DNA from: Alicyclobacillus shizuokensis NBRC 103103
GTDB taxonomy: Bacteria > Bacillota > Bacilli > Alicyclobacillales > Alicyclobacillaceae
Length of the DNA: 64,000 nt
Reading direction: 5' to 3'
NCBI RefSeq assembly: GCF_001552255.1
Contig: NZ_BCQV01000023.1
Span: 1-64,000, forward strand
Shown here: positions 8,736 through 18,071 of the stretch, in pieces
Layout: each line of letters starts with the position of its first letter
How positions within the stretch are numbered: the first letter of the stretch is position 1
Position numbers and translations under genes: made by a program
Notes under the pieces: generated by a model
The model's database searches: none
The model's input: only the letters and a program-made list of their open reading frames with translations
Told to the model about the DNA's origin: nothing

Positions 8736-8776
8736 CACAACGGAAGCCGCTGGTTCCGTCCGCGGCTTCCGTTGTG
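8736..8776 (-). terminator. Intercistronic 15-bp hairpin between binding protein and permease
   Basis: CACAACGGAAGCCGC (8736-8750) and its exact reverse complement (8762-8776) enclose an 11-base loop. On the minus-strand transcript it lies between the solute-binding protein stop and the MalF-type start, with no long U-run. Such hairpins usually give partial termination or protect the upstream message, keeping the binding protein in excess of the permeases. Confidence 0.75.
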
Positions 8777-8788
8777 AGAATCACACAA

Positions 8789-10060
8789 TCATTGAGCCTG
8801 CTGCGACATCAGGGTCTGATTTGCCTGGGACAATACATCTGTTGGTGACTGGTTCTGCAGAATACCTGCTTCGGTCGCCTTGTTGATGGCATCGACAAAC
8901 TCCTGCCCAAGCGTTCCGAACTGATAGGGTACAGCGTGTTTCACGCCATCGACAAAGGCTTTATAGTTCGGGTACTTCTTCAAGAACTCACCTTGCACGC
9001 TGGTGCGAGAAGGAATTGCCAGGCCAGATTCCGCGGTCATCTTGAGCGCCTCAGGTCCGGTCAGGTAAAACAACAGTTTCGCGGCCTGAGCAGGATGCTG
9101 GGTCGACTTGGCCATCGAATAGCTCACCGTGTAGGTCATGTTGAAGTCTTGCCCGTTGGCCGACGGCAAATCCGCCACCCCGTAATCGAGTTTCGGGGCG
9201 GTTTGTTGCATGAACGGGATCAGCCAGGCGCCTTCTAAGACCATCGCGACTTTTCCTTGGGCAAACGGGATGCCGGCCCAATCGCCACCCAAGTCCTTCG
9301 GCTGTACGAAATTCTTCTGTTTAAAATTGTCGATGAAGAACTTGAGGCCAGGCACATTTGCCTTCTCGGTAAACGTCGCCTTATTGCTGTTCACATCATA
9401 GTAGCTGCCACCAAAGTCTTTCACGAACGGGTAATAACGAGCCACATCAATGGGCATGCTCAGGGGAGTCATTCCCTTTGCCTTCAACTTGGCGGCGTCC
9501 TGTTCAAATTCATTCCAGGTCTTCGGGGGCGACTGAATTCCGGCCTTCGCTAGCATGGACTTGTTGTACTCAAGCGCCATCGTGTTCATGTCTTTGGGCA
9601 GACCATAGGTGACACCTTTCCACTGAAACGCTTTCAGCAGGGCAGGGCTAAAATCGCTTGTATTGACGTGATCCTGCTTGATGTACTTGTCCAGCGGCAT
9701 CAGCGCACCCGATGCTTCCAATGTCGGTGCGTACGAGGAATCCACATAGAAAATGTCTGGTGCGGTGTGCGAGGCCAACATCGGCTGCAAAGCTTGCAGA
9801 TAATCTCCCGTGATGACCTCCAGCGTAACCTTGATGTTAGGGTTCTTCTTTTCAAACGCCTTCACTTGTTTTTCTACCAGTTGTTTTTCAGCAGGGCTCG
9901 ACGACCACATGCCCAATTTCAGCGTGACGGTTTTGGCCTTGTCACTATTGGCAGTATGATTTCCTCCCGACGTGTTTCCTTGCCCGCAACCGATGACGGC
10001 CCCTGAACTGACGAGCAGAATACTGGCAGCCCCGAAATACTTTTTGATTCTCCCCTTCAT
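8789..10060 (-). CDS. Sugar ABC transporter solute-binding lipoprotein
   Basis: Extracellular substrate-binding protein of a CUT1-type importer, 423 residues. The N-terminus has a charged start (KGRIKKY), a hydrophobic stretch and a lipobox ending GAVIGC, so Cys25 should carry the lipid anchor. The mature part shows family 1 binding-protein blocks (LKLGMWSSSPAEKQLVEKQV, ITGDYLQALQPML and APDIFYVDSSYAP) and FAQGKVAMVLEGAW late in the protein. An AAAGGGGG site precedes the ATG. It sits between the glycosidase gene and the permeases, so the substrate is probably an oligosaccharide that the upstream enzyme cleaves inside the cell. Confidence 0.93.
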   Translation of the reverse strand: MKGRIKKYFGAASILLVSSGAVIGCGQGNTSGGNHTANSDKAKTVTLKLGMWSSSPAEKQLVEKQVKAFEKKNPNIKVTLEVITGDYLQALQPMLASHTAPDIFYVDSSYAPTLEASGALMPLDKYIKQDHVNTSDFSPALLKAFQWKGVTYGLPKDMNTMALEYNKSMLAKAGIQSPPKTWNEFEQDAAKLKAKGMTPLSMPIDVARYYPFVKDFGGSYYDVNSNKATFTEKANVPGLKFFIDNFKQKNFVQPKDLGGDWAGIPFAQGKVAMVLEGAWLIPFMQQTAPKLDYGVADLPSANGQDFNMTYTVSYSMAKSTQHPAQAAKLLFYLTGPEALKMTAESGLAIPSRTSVQGEFLKKYPNYKAFVDGVKHAVPYQFGTLGQEFVDAINKATEAGILQNQSPTDVLSQANQTLMSQQAQ

Positions 10061-10139
10061 CAGTCATAACCCCCTTTGGAAAATCAGCCCGATGGTCTTC
10101 CCGAGATCACCCACGTACCAATTCCTGCGCAAGGTGTCA

Positions 10140-12347
10140 TCACTGAGTTACGTCTTCTATCACCTCCCTGGGTGAAGTCTGGTGCACGGACAAACCGGTC
10201 GTATTTGCGAGGATGTGGCATTGCGTCTGTCCAGCGGATGTCCGGTGCAGATCTATACTCAACTTGCCATTCCCAATCCCGATGGACTCAATCTTGAGCC
10301 TTGGGATTGAGATAGGAAGCGAAGGATTCAGGTAAACCCTTCCGGCCGGAACGTCAGGGTTCAGACCGAGCATGGCAGCCAGGATGAGAACAGGTGACGC
10401 TGCCGCCCACGCCTGAGGGGAACAGGACACCGGATAGGGGACAGGACGTGACACCCTCTTCGCATCTATGCCTGCAAACAACTCGGGCAATCGGAACAGC
10501 TCGAACCCTTCGGCAGCCGTCAACATTCCTTCGACAAGCTGTGCAACCGCGTCGTGGCGGCCGTATTTGGCCATGCCCGCGATGATCAAGGAATTGTCAT
10601 GCGGCCACACGGATCCATTGTGGTAACTCAGCGGGTTATACGATATTTCGTTTGCGGACAGGGTTCGAACGCCAAAACCACTGAACATATCGTCCCCCAG
10701 CATGCGGTCAATGACGCGATCCGCAAGCGTCTGAGGCAGAATTTCGCTCCACAACACTTGCCCCATGTTAGAGGTCAAGGTGCGCACAGGCCGTTTGTTG
10801 CCATCTAGGGCCAGGGCAACCGCATCTTCGTCGTCCAGCCAAAAGGATTCGATAAAATGCCGACGGAGTCGATCCGCTCGTTCTTGGCAATGCCTCGCCT
10901 GTTCCGGCATATGGAGCCACGCGAAGACTTCGCCCCAGCGACGATAGGCGCGAAAGACGTAACCCTGGACTTCGCACAGGGCAATCGGGCCGGTGGCCAG
11001 TGTTCCCTCCTTGTGTTGAATGGCATCACCGGAGTCTTTCCATCCTTGGTTGGATATTCCTTCTGCGGCTTCGGACAGGTACTCCACAAATCCGTCTCCA
11101 TCCCGATCTCCATACCGCTCTATCCACATGAAAGCCGAATCCACGGCTGGTAAGAGTGTCTGCAGCCACTCTTGGTCGGCTGTCCAGGCCGCATAATCGG
11201 CGGCCAAATTCAGGAAGAGTGGGGTAGCGTCGATGGTTCCATAGTAGGGCCCAAACGGAACCTTGCCTGTCCGCGTGAGTTCTCCTGCCCGCAGTTCGTG
11301 CATAATCTTCCCAGGCTCCTCGTCACGGGACGGGTCCACAATGCGGCCTTGAAACGCGGCCATCGTGGCGAGCGTTCCTCGGGCCACCTCGGCGTCGGCA
11401 GGCAGCATTTGCAGAGCCGTAATCAGGCTATCCCGTCCAAACGGAACTGCATACCAGGGAACCCCAGCTACCGGGAAACGGCCATGACCGATATCGGTCA
11501 ACAGCATGCGAACATCCCTCAATCCTCTGTAGTACCAGGTGGTGAACGCCTTGCATCCAGAAATCCTGGGAGCTTTATGCAACCAGTTTTCGTAGTCGCG
11601 AACAATTTGCCGCCTTTCGCCGTCCACTTGCTTAAGACTGACATCCATTCGCTGTGCCGCCGGGGGTCTGGGACTGGCGGAGGCGCTAGCGTCCATCGCT
11701 CCAGCCACGGAAGGTGTGACGGACACAACCCATGTACACTTGCCGCGTGGCGGAATCCTCAGACGCGCCCCCACTTTCGGCAGACCCGGGAAAGGGCTTG
11801 GGTGATGATGGTCCGCACTGAAACGAACGGTCGTCGTGCACTTTGTACCGTCCTTTGCCATGTAGCGGAACGTCCTGGACTGCGCTCCGCCTTCCATTTC
11901 AATTTGCCGCTTTAGTTGCTCCCGGTCCGCAAGCGTTTGGCCTGCTCGTACTTCAAACATGTCAAGAAAGTCGGCATCCATTTCGTAAGCGACCTCGAGA
12001 GTAATCGTTTCCGTTGAGAAATTTTCGATCTCTCCCTGTTCATAAAACCGATGTCCGTCGACAAACTGGCGCCGTGTGGCGTATAGGCTTTCACGCGGAA
12101 CCACAACGTTTTCGGAAAGTCGCCATTCCCGATTCGTATAGTGATAGATTGCCTCAAAGTTTCGAGACACGTCCGAGGCTAGCTCTACAAAAACAGAGGG
12201 GGCCGTGGTCCATGTCCATTGGCTAAGCACGCGTGTGTCTCGTGTGAACAGCCCGTATCCAAACGGATCAAGGGAAGGATGGGGGGCATCTCCAGAACTG
12301 TTGGACACAAAAAATAGATCATTTTCCTTGATGACGGTAAACTTCAT
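10140..12347 (-). CDS. Glycogen-debranching-type amylo-alpha-1,6-glucosidase family protein
   Basis: Intracellular glycosidase of about 735 residues. The N-terminal beta domain (GDE_N type) holds KENDLFFVSNSSGDAPHP and GYGLFTRDTRVLSQW. The C-terminal helical-barrel domain has WYAVPFGRDSLITALQMLP, the repeated-helix segment WKDSGDAIQHKEG and YHNGSVWPHDNSLI. No signal peptide is seen. Family members act on alpha-linked gluco-oligosaccharides; the exact substrate is unknown. The frame extends to 12437, but upstream codons run through the operator, so ATG 12347 (protein starting KFTVIKENDL) is preferred; AGGAGG lies about 14 bases before it, somewhat far. First gene of the LacI-controlled ABC operon. 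Confidence 0.8.
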   Translation of the reverse strand: MKFTVIKENDLFFVSNSSGDAPHPSLDPFGYGLFTRDTRVLSQWTWTTAPSVFVELASDVSRNFEAIYHYTNREWRLSENVVVPRESLYATRRQFVDGHRFYEQGEIENFSTETITLEVAYEMDADFLDMFEVRAGQTLADREQLKRQIEMEGGAQSRTFRYMAKDGTKCTTTVRFSADHHHPSPFPGLPKVGARLRIPPRGKCTWVVSVTPSVAGAMDASASASPRPPAAQRMDVSLKQVDGERRQIVRDYENWLHKAPRISGCKAFTTWYYRGLRDVRMLLTDIGHGRFPVAGVPWYAVPFGRDSLITALQMLPADAEVARGTLATMAAFQGRIVDPSRDEEPGKIMHELRAGELTRTGKVPFGPYYGTIDATPLFLNLAADYAAWTADQEWLQTLLPAVDSAFMWIERYGDRDGDGFVEYLSEAAEGISNQGWKDSGDAIQHKEGTLATGPIALCEVQGYVFRAYRRWGEVFAWLHMPEQARHCQERADRLRRHFIESFWLDDEDAVALALDGNKRPVRTLTSNMGQVLWSEILPQTLADRVIDRMLGDDMFSGFGVRTLSANEISYNPLSYHNGSVWPHDNSLIIAGMAKYGRHDAVAQLVEGMLTAAEGFELFRLPELFAGIDAKRVSRPVPYPVSCSPQAWAAASPVLILAAMLGLNPDVPAGRVYLNPSLPISIPRLKIESIGIGNGKLSIDLHRTSAGQTQCHILANTTGLSVHQTSPREVIEDVTQ

Positions 12348-12387
12348 GTTGAACCCAGTTGCCTCCTTTGTAGAGAGCCAAGGATAT

Positions 12388-12401
12388 CCAAAACGTTTTG
12401 G
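12388..12401. promoter_or_regulatory. LacI-family operator upstream of the glycosidase operon
   Basis: Perfect 14-bp palindrome CCAAAACGTTTTGG with a central CG, the form bound by LacI-family dimers. An identical copy lies before the lacI-type gene at 13570-13583. Here it lies 41 bases upstream of the glycosidase ATG. Two identical sites point to repression of both the operon and the regulator itself by the adjacent LacI protein. Confidence 0.85.
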
Positions 12402-12526
12402 AAACCCCGCAAAAAATCGCCGACACTCCTTCAACAAGAAGGGTTCAATGACCTCACAGGACTATACCGCAGCCACGATGGAAGCGAATATCGTTGTCAG
12501 CTGGGCAGTCCTCAGGTCGGCGGCAG

Positions 12527-13531
12527 TCAGCCGCTTTCGCGGACAATCAGTTCCGGCGCCAGCAGCCTCCCCTGGGGAGGTTCGTTTCGTTCCAGCATAC
12601 CGATGAGCATTTCCGCAGCGGTCACTCCCATTTCATACCTGTGCTGCCCAACAGTGGTCAACGTCGGTGACACCAGTTCCGTTAAATCGATATTATCGAA
12701 GCCGACCACGGCCAGGTCGTCTGGCACACGCAATCCATTGGCCAGTGCTTCACGCATGCCGCCAATCGCCATCAGGTCACTGGCGAAAAAGATGGCTGTG
12801 ACATCTGGATAACACTGCCGCAGTTCGTGAAAACCTTGAGCTCCTCCTGCGAGGGAAAAATCTGATTCGTAGACTAGAGACGGTTCGAAGGGCAGGCCGA
12901 CAGTCCGAAGGCCTTCTTTGTAGCCGCGCAACCGATCTGCGCTTACCGCTGCCTGTGCGTAGCCGTTGACGAATCCAATATGCCGGTGGCCTTGTTGGAA
13001 CAGGTGCCGAACGGCGAATTTCGCACCATTGATGTTGTCTGTCATGACGTATCCGCAGTGGTCGCTGAGCAGAGGCAGGTCGATAACGACGCTGGGCAAC
13101 GGAGACTCGACCACTTCGTGAACGTACGGATCATCGACACGGATGCCCATGACAATCACGCCTTCAAAGCGCCGCTCGGTGCAAAAGTCGAGATAGGATA
13201 CCAGGTGCTGCTGTGCCGTTGTGGTGCTCACGAGACTGACATCGTAACCGAGCTCTGCCAGCCGCTCATAGACTCCCGCTAACACATCAAACATGAAGTG
13301 ATGCCCAGTCCGGGATTTACCGAAGTCTGACACCAGCAAACCGATGGTCTGTGTCCTCTTTCTCACCAAGCTGCGCGCCACGTGGTTTGGACGATAGTTC
13401 AGGCGCTCTGCGATTTCGAGAATTCGTTTGCGTGTGTCGGGACTGACGTCGGCATACCCATTTAATGCCCGCGACACGGTCGTAATGGATACTCCGGCTG
13501 CTTCCGCAACATCGCGAATCGTCACTGGCAC
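12527..13531 (-). CDS. LacI-family transcriptional repressor
   Basis: 334-residue regulator: N-terminal helix-turn-helix and hinge (VTIRDVAEAAGVSITTVSRA, then ALNGYADVSPDTRKRI), followed by a periplasmic-binding-protein-like sensor domain (TQTIGLLVSDFGKSRTGHHF onwards). The end VGQHRYEMGVTAAEMLIGML is typical. GTG 13531 gives the usual M-P-V-T-I start with GAGGG nine bases before; TTG 13537 is the alternative. The adjacent glycosidase and ABC genes are its likely targets, and the ligand is probably their sugar. Confidence 0.93.
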   Translation of the reverse strand: MPVTIRDVAEAAGVSITTVSRALNGYADVSPDTRKRILEIAERLNYRPNHVARSLVRKRTQTIGLLVSDFGKSRTGHHFMFDVLAGVYERLAELGYDVSLVSTTTAQQHLVSYLDFCTERRFEGVIVMGIRVDDPYVHEVVESPLPSVVIDLPLLSDHCGYVMTDNINGAKFAVRHLFQQGHRHIGFVNGYAQAAVSADRLRGYKEGLRTVGLPFEPSLVYESDFSLAGGAQGFHELRQCYPDVTAIFFASDLMAIGGMREALANGLRVPDDLAVVGFDNIDLTELVSPTLTTVGQHRYEMGVTAAEMLIGMLERNEPPQGRLLAPELIVRESG

Positions 13532-13569
13532 CGACAAACACCCTCACCCAAGTATTGAATATAGTGTAT

Positions 13570-13583
13570 CCAAAACGTTTTGG
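13570..13583. promoter_or_regulatory. LacI-family operator upstream of the repressor gene
   Basis: Second exact copy of CCAAAACGTTTTGG, 39 bases upstream of the repressor start, in the same tat-prefixed context as the first copy. It indicates autoregulation. The remaining 258 bases up to the divergent MFS gene show short direct repeats of AAGCCCAAA near 13605-13620 but no clear further site. Confidence 0.85.
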
Positions 13584-13841
13584 GCTGTCAAACGGTCAGA
13601 CGAAGCCCAAAGAAGCCCAAACAAGATAAATCGTCAACGCAGGGTTCGACAAAAGCGCAATTTCGTGCTACTGGATCCAAGGATCTTCCCTACTGTCCAA
13701 GTTTTCTCCGTATTTATAATGAAGCCATCCACAATCGGACTAGGTGCGGTAGTTCATATGACCGTATCGCGTCACACGAAAGTACCATTTCATTGACTGG
13801 TTATAGTCGAAATATTCCTATCAAAGGAGGCGGATTGGCGG

Positions 13842-15197
13842 GTGAACGCAGCAAGGATTCAGATTGACGATGCTCCTCTGAACAAATTCCACGTTCGCAT
13901 TACCGCGTTGACGTTCGGATCGAACTTTTCCGATGGATACGCACTTGGAATCATCAGCATGGCATTGAGTCTGATTGGCCCACAGATGCATTTGGGGCCG
14001 GTTTGGCAAGGGTTGTTGGGCAGTTCAGCCCTGATTGGGCTGTTTTTCGGCAGCTTGCTGTTGGGGTGGCTGTCGGATCACATCGGCCGCCAGAAAATCT
14101 ACCTGACAAACTTTGTGATTGTGACGGTGGCGTCCGCCCTCCAGTATTTCGTCAATGATCCCGTCACCTTGTTTATTCTCCGCATCTTGATTGGTTTGGC
14201 CCTGGGCGGCGATTACGCCGTAGGATCGACGCTGTTGGCCGAGTTTGCGCCCAAACGATACCGCGGCGTCCTGCTGTCGGCGCTCAATGTCCTGTGGACC
14301 GTGGGCTACACGCTTGCTACGATAGTCGGCTATTATTTGCAGGGGACGCCGGATGCCTGGCGCTGGATGTTGGCCAGCGGCGCCATCCCGGGGCTGATTG
14401 TGCTGCTTCTGCGAATAGGCACACCGGAGTCGCCCAGGTGGTTGATTCGCATGGGCCGCGAGCAGGAAGCGCGCTCCATCGTGAAGAAATATGTTGGGCA
14501 GAACGTGGAAATCGATGCGATGATTGCGGAAGCCAAAAGGCAGGCCTTTGCGTTTCGGGATCTGTTTGCGAAGAACGTGAGGATGCGTACGGTGTTCGGC
14601 AGTCTCTTCTATGTCTGCAATGTCATCCCGTACTTCGCCATCTACACGTTCCTGCCGACCATTCTCAGCAATCTGGGGTTTGAGGACAACTTCGGCATCG
14701 ATACCATCCTGAACATCTTTCTTCTTGTTGGCGCCATTGCCGGGTTGTGGTTCACGGAAAGGCTGTCTCGCCGCGGTTTTACCATCTATTCCTTTGCCTG
14801 TCTCACGGTCGCGCTGTTTTTCATCACCATCCTGCCGACTCATCTGCACACTTTGATCTTGATTTTGTTCATCATCTTCACGTTCATCATGTCGGCCGCA
14901 TCCAACCTGACGTTGATCTACCCGGCGGAACTGTTTCCTACCGATGTCAGAGCTTCCGGCGTCGGCGTGGTCACCGCTGTCAGCCGTGTAGGGTCCGCTA
15001 TCGGCACGTTCCTTCTCCCCCTCATGTCGGTGAAGGCCTCAATGTTTGGCATGACTGCGGTGCTGCTGTTTGGCACGCTGGTCTCTGTCCTGTGGGCGCC
15101 GGAAACGGCGCGTCTGGCGCTGGATGAGGCGAGCAATCCGTTGCATCACCCGGCTGCGAGTCTCGACGCGGAGGACGCGACACCCGAATTGCAGTGA
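13842..15197 (+). CDS. MFS transporter, metabolite/sugar:H+ symporter type
   Basis: Twelve-helix major facilitator protein, 451 residues. Loop 2-3 has the MFS motif GWLSDHIGRQKIYL, loop 4-5 holds LAEFAPKRYRGVLL, and mid-protein PESPRWLIRMGREQEAR is the sugar-porter-type motif. GTG 13842 has AAAGGAGG 10 bases upstream. Only 28 bases separate it from the ammonia-lyase homologue, so they are co-transcribed and this is probably the importer of that protein's substrate (an amino acid or aromatic/heterocyclic acid; inference). Confidence 0.88.
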   Translation: MNAARIQIDDAPLNKFHVRITALTFGSNFSDGYALGIISMALSLIGPQMHLGPVWQGLLGSSALIGLFFGSLLLGWLSDHIGRQKIYLTNFVIVTVASALQYFVNDPVTLFILRILIGLALGGDYAVGSTLLAEFAPKRYRGVLLSALNVLWTVGYTLATIVGYYLQGTPDAWRWMLASGAIPGLIVLLLRIGTPESPRWLIRMGREQEARSIVKKYVGQNVEIDAMIAEAKRQAFAFRDLFAKNVRMRTVFGSLFYVCNVIPYFAIYTFLPTILSNLGFEDNFGIDTILNIFLLVGAIAGLWFTERLSRRGFTIYSFACLTVALFFITILPTHLHTLILILFIIFTFIMSAASNLTLIYPAELFPTDVRASGVGVVTAVSRVGSAIGTFLLPLMSVKASMFGMTAVLLFGTLVSVLWAPETARLALDEASNPLHHPAASLDAEDATPELQ

Positions 15198-15225
15198 CTT
15201 TTATCCACCGTGGAGGTTGTTGGCC

Positions 15226-16785
15226 ATGACGCACAGACCGGGAACAAGACCCCAGGATATTCAAAAAGTCGTTCTCGGCCACGGCGATCCGACCGTGAGC
15301 GAACTTGTGGCCGTCTCTCGCTACGGAGCCCAGGTGTCTTTCTGTCCGGCGTATCGAGAGCGTGTCGCCAAGTCGCGCGCGTTGGTGGACAAGTTTCTTG
15401 CGGAAAATCGCGTCATTTACGGGATTACGACCGGGTTTGGCAGCAACGTCACCAAGGTGATCTCGCCTGTGGAAGCAGAGGCGCTCCAACGGAATATCGT
15501 GCGTTCCCACGCGGTATCCGTGGGGGCTCCTTTGCCCGCGGAACTGGTCCGCGCCACCCAGTTCATGATCTTGGTACAGCTCGGTCAAGGATTTTCAGGC
15601 GTGCGCATGGAGGTTCTCGACGCTCTCGCGGCGCTGTTGAACCGGCAAGTGGTGCCATATGTGCCGGGCGACGGGTCTGTGGCGTACCTCTCTCCGGAAG
15701 CCCACATGGCGCTCGTGCTGATGGGCGAAGGCAAGGCCTACTATGGCGGTGAATTGCTGAACGGCGCCGAGGCGCTGCAGAAGGCGGGACTCACGCCGCT
15801 GACGTTGGGACCCAAGGAGGGATTGTCGCTCCTGAACGGAACAACGTCGACAACGGCCATCGCCGCGTTGGCCTTGTATGACGCCATCCAGGCCACCAAA
15901 ACCGCCGACATCGCGGCCGCCATGTCCTTCGAGTCCCTGAAGGGCACCATCCGGGCGTTCGACGAGCGGCTTCACCAGCTGAAGCGGCACCACGAACAGG
16001 CAGCCACCGCGCGGTATCTGTCCCGGATGCTCGCGGACAGTGAGATAGCGCAGGCGTATCGGGATTATCGGCTGCAGGATGCGCTCAGTCTGCGCTGCAT
16101 CCCGCAGCTTCACGGCGCGGTCAAGAAGACGCTCAAGGATGCGGCGGCCAGTGTTCGCAACGAGATGGCATCCGTCAGTGACAATCCCATCATCTATGGC
16201 CAGGGCGACGACGGAGTCGGGCTGATGGGAGGGAACTTCGATGCCACCTTTATCGGCATCGCGGCCGATTCCATCGCGATTGCACTTGGAAATTTGGCGA
16301 AGATGGCGGAAAGTCGGATTGACCGCTTAGTGAACTTTCATGTCAGTGAACTCCCCGACTTTCTGGTCGCTCATCCAGGTCTCAACAGCGGCTACATGAT
16401 TCCGCAGTACACCGCGGCCGGTTTGCTCTCGGAGATCAAGGCATTGGCGCATCCGGCCACTGTGGACAACATTCCCACATGCGCTTATCAGGAAGACGTG
16501 GTTACCTTCGCCTACCAGGCCGCGCGCAAGGCCTACCAGGTGGCCGAAAAAGTGACACACATCCTGGCCATCGAACTGATGGCGGCGGCCCAGGCGCTGG
16601 ACTTTCATCGACCTCTGAGGCCGTCAAGCGCGACCGCATCTGTCTACCGGGCCATTCGCAGAGAAGTTCCCACACTGGAGGAAGACCGGTATCTGTATCC
16701 GGATATCGTGGCCATCTATGATATGATTCATGAAGGAGAGATTGTTCGCCGGGTCGAGGAATTGCTTGGAGAGATTCCATTCTAG
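15226..16785 (+). CDS. Aromatic amino acid ammonia-lyase homologue lacking the MIO triad
   Basis: 519-residue member of the HAL/PAL superfamily. Conserved blocks: YGITTGFG (Tyr65), LLNGTTST (Asn204), LSLRCIPQ, SVSDNPIIY, GGNFDA and YQEDVV (Glu423), all as in histidine ammonia-lyase. The cofactor region is abnormal. Where active enzymes read GSVGASGDLAPLAHM, this one reads GSVAYLSPEAHM (residues 150-161), a deletion of exactly the three residues that cyclise to MIO. The tyrosine of the HAL QDPYSLRC block is also lost (QDALSLRC). It cannot form MIO, so it either catalyses another reaction or has a binding role. ATG 15226 has a GGAGG site. It is coupled to the MFS gene upstream and close to the DUF917/hydantoinase genes. 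Confidence 0.85.
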   Translation: MTHRPGTRPQDIQKVVLGHGDPTVSELVAVSRYGAQVSFCPAYRERVAKSRALVDKFLAENRVIYGITTGFGSNVTKVISPVEAEALQRNIVRSHAVSVGAPLPAELVRATQFMILVQLGQGFSGVRMEVLDALAALLNRQVVPYVPGDGSVAYLSPEAHMALVLMGEGKAYYGGELLNGAEALQKAGLTPLTLGPKEGLSLLNGTTSTTAIAALALYDAIQATKTADIAAAMSFESLKGTIRAFDERLHQLKRHHEQAATARYLSRMLADSEIAQAYRDYRLQDALSLRCIPQLHGAVKKTLKDAAASVRNEMASVSDNPIIYGQGDDGVGLMGGNFDATFIGIAADSIAIALGNLAKMAESRIDRLVNFHVSELPDFLVAHPGLNSGYMIPQYTAAGLLSEIKALAHPATVDNIPTCAYQEDVVTFAYQAARKAYQVAEKVTHILAIELMAAAQALDFHRPLRPSSATASVYRAIRREVPTLEEDRYLYPDIVAIYDMIHEGEIVRRVEELLGEIPF

Positions 16786-16820
16786 CTGCTGTCCTTGTCA
16801 AGATGATGTGGGAGGAACAT

Positions 16821-18008
16821 ATGGTACAGCACGATCCCGCCCAACTCGCATTCTCGCATTACTTGATCTCCGGCACATTGGTTCACGAAGCTGAGTTCAC
16901 GGAGCTTCAGCAGCGGTTTGGCGTCTTCGTCCACCCACGGGTGGTTGTCGTTGTATCGATTGACAGGTACCCCGATTTGAAGTTGCAAAATTCCGCCCAT
17001 TGGCCGCTCGACATCGGCCAGAAATTGATAGATGTGGTTTATGCATGCGTGGACCTTCCCTTCACGTGGATTTGGACCGAAGCGGGGGTCTTGGCGCTGC
17101 TTGTGGAGACTCAAGAAGCTACCGGTTCGAAGCCGGGAGCCGGCGGTCCGCTGCTGGTCATGGCCAGGAAGATACAGACAGCAATGCAAAAGTTGGGCAT
17201 TTCGGTATCCATCGGCATCGGTGGCTATCACGCGGCTCCCGAGGACCTGCATCTCTCGTTTCAGGAAGCGATCCGCGCGATGCATGGTCGCTTCTTCCAG
17301 GGCAACCAACTGATCTTCCAACACGGTGCGAATGCCGCTTTGAGCGAAGTCCCGGCCCAAGAATTAGCGGCGGAAAAGACGGAGTTGGTTGCCCTCCTCT
17401 GCATCGGAGACGAGCAGGGGGTGACCACGCGCATGCAGGCGTTGCTGGATCGCATGGCCGAGGCTTGTCACTATAATGAAGACGTGTTCAAAGGCCAAGT
17501 GCTCGATCTCATCACGATGATGTCGCGTTCGGTTTTGGACATGAGGGTGAGTGCGGCGCGAATTCTGTCCAAGAACGCAGAGTTTACGCATGAATTGTAC
17601 TCCACCATTCGCTACGACAAGTTCGTCCGCAAGGTGATGGACTACGCGGTGTGGTTAACGAGGCAGGTGGGAGAGACGACGACTCCGGACGTCTCGCCGG
17701 TTATTCGCGATGCGATTCAGTTCATGAAGCAGCATCACCGCGAAGACATCACACTCGTCGATGTCGCCAGGCACTGCTGCATGAGCAAGTATTACTTGAG
17801 CCATCTGTTCAAGAAAGAGGTGGGGATGGGGGTTATTGAGTATTTGAACAGCATCCGCGTCGAAAAGGCGGCATTTTACGTGCAGACGACGGATCTGCCG
17901 ATTCAGCAAATCGCCACACTGGTCGGCTTTGATGACGCCAACTACTTTAGCCGCCTGTTTCGCCGCTACATGAATTGCAGCCCGACGGTGTACCGCGCGG
18001 CCAGGTAG
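16821..18008 (+). CDS. AraC-family transcriptional regulator
   Basis: 395-residue regulator. The last ~100 residues contain two helix-turn-helix units: ITLVDVARHCCMSKYYLSHLF and the second, LPIQQIATLVGFDDANYFSRL, ending in a typical FRRYMNCSPTVYR. The middle part (KLGISVSIGIGGYHAAPEDL and SFQEAIRAMHGRFF) resembles the GGDEF-like segment of YesN/PocR-type regulators. No membrane segment. ATG 16821 with GGAGG five bases before it is preferred over upstream ATGs at 16803/16806. It lies 35 bases after the ammonia-lyase homologue and probably activates this cluster. Confidence 0.88.
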   Translation: MVQHDPAQLAFSHYLISGTLVHEAEFTELQQRFGVFVHPRVVVVVSIDRYPDLKLQNSAHWPLDIGQKLIDVVYACVDLPFTWIWTEAGVLALLVETQEATGSKPGAGGPLLVMARKIQTAMQKLGISVSIGIGGYHAAPEDLHLSFQEAIRAMHGRFFQGNQLIFQHGANAALSEVPAQELAAEKTELVALLCIGDEQGVTTRMQALLDRMAEACHYNEDVFKGQVLDLITMMSRSVLDMRVSAARILSKNAEFTHELYSTIRYDKFVRKVMDYAVWLTRQVGETTTPDVSPVIRDAIQFMKQHHREDITLVDVARHCCMSKYYLSHLFKKEVGMGVIEYLNSIRVEKAAFYVQTTDLPIQQIATLVGFDDANYFSRLFRRYMNCSPTVYRAAR

Positions 18009-18071
18009 CCCGGTGCTTAGGCAGCATACCCACCTGTTGCGGCTGCGGAATGGGTTGTGGAGGGATGCTGC

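Noticed and set aside
13842-14849. Antisense frames under the MFS, HyuA and other high-GC genes (for example 14025-14849 and 23722-25503 minus)
   Set aside because: Composition rich in Arg, His, Gln and Pro with no domain similarity; shadows of real genes with strong GC third positions.
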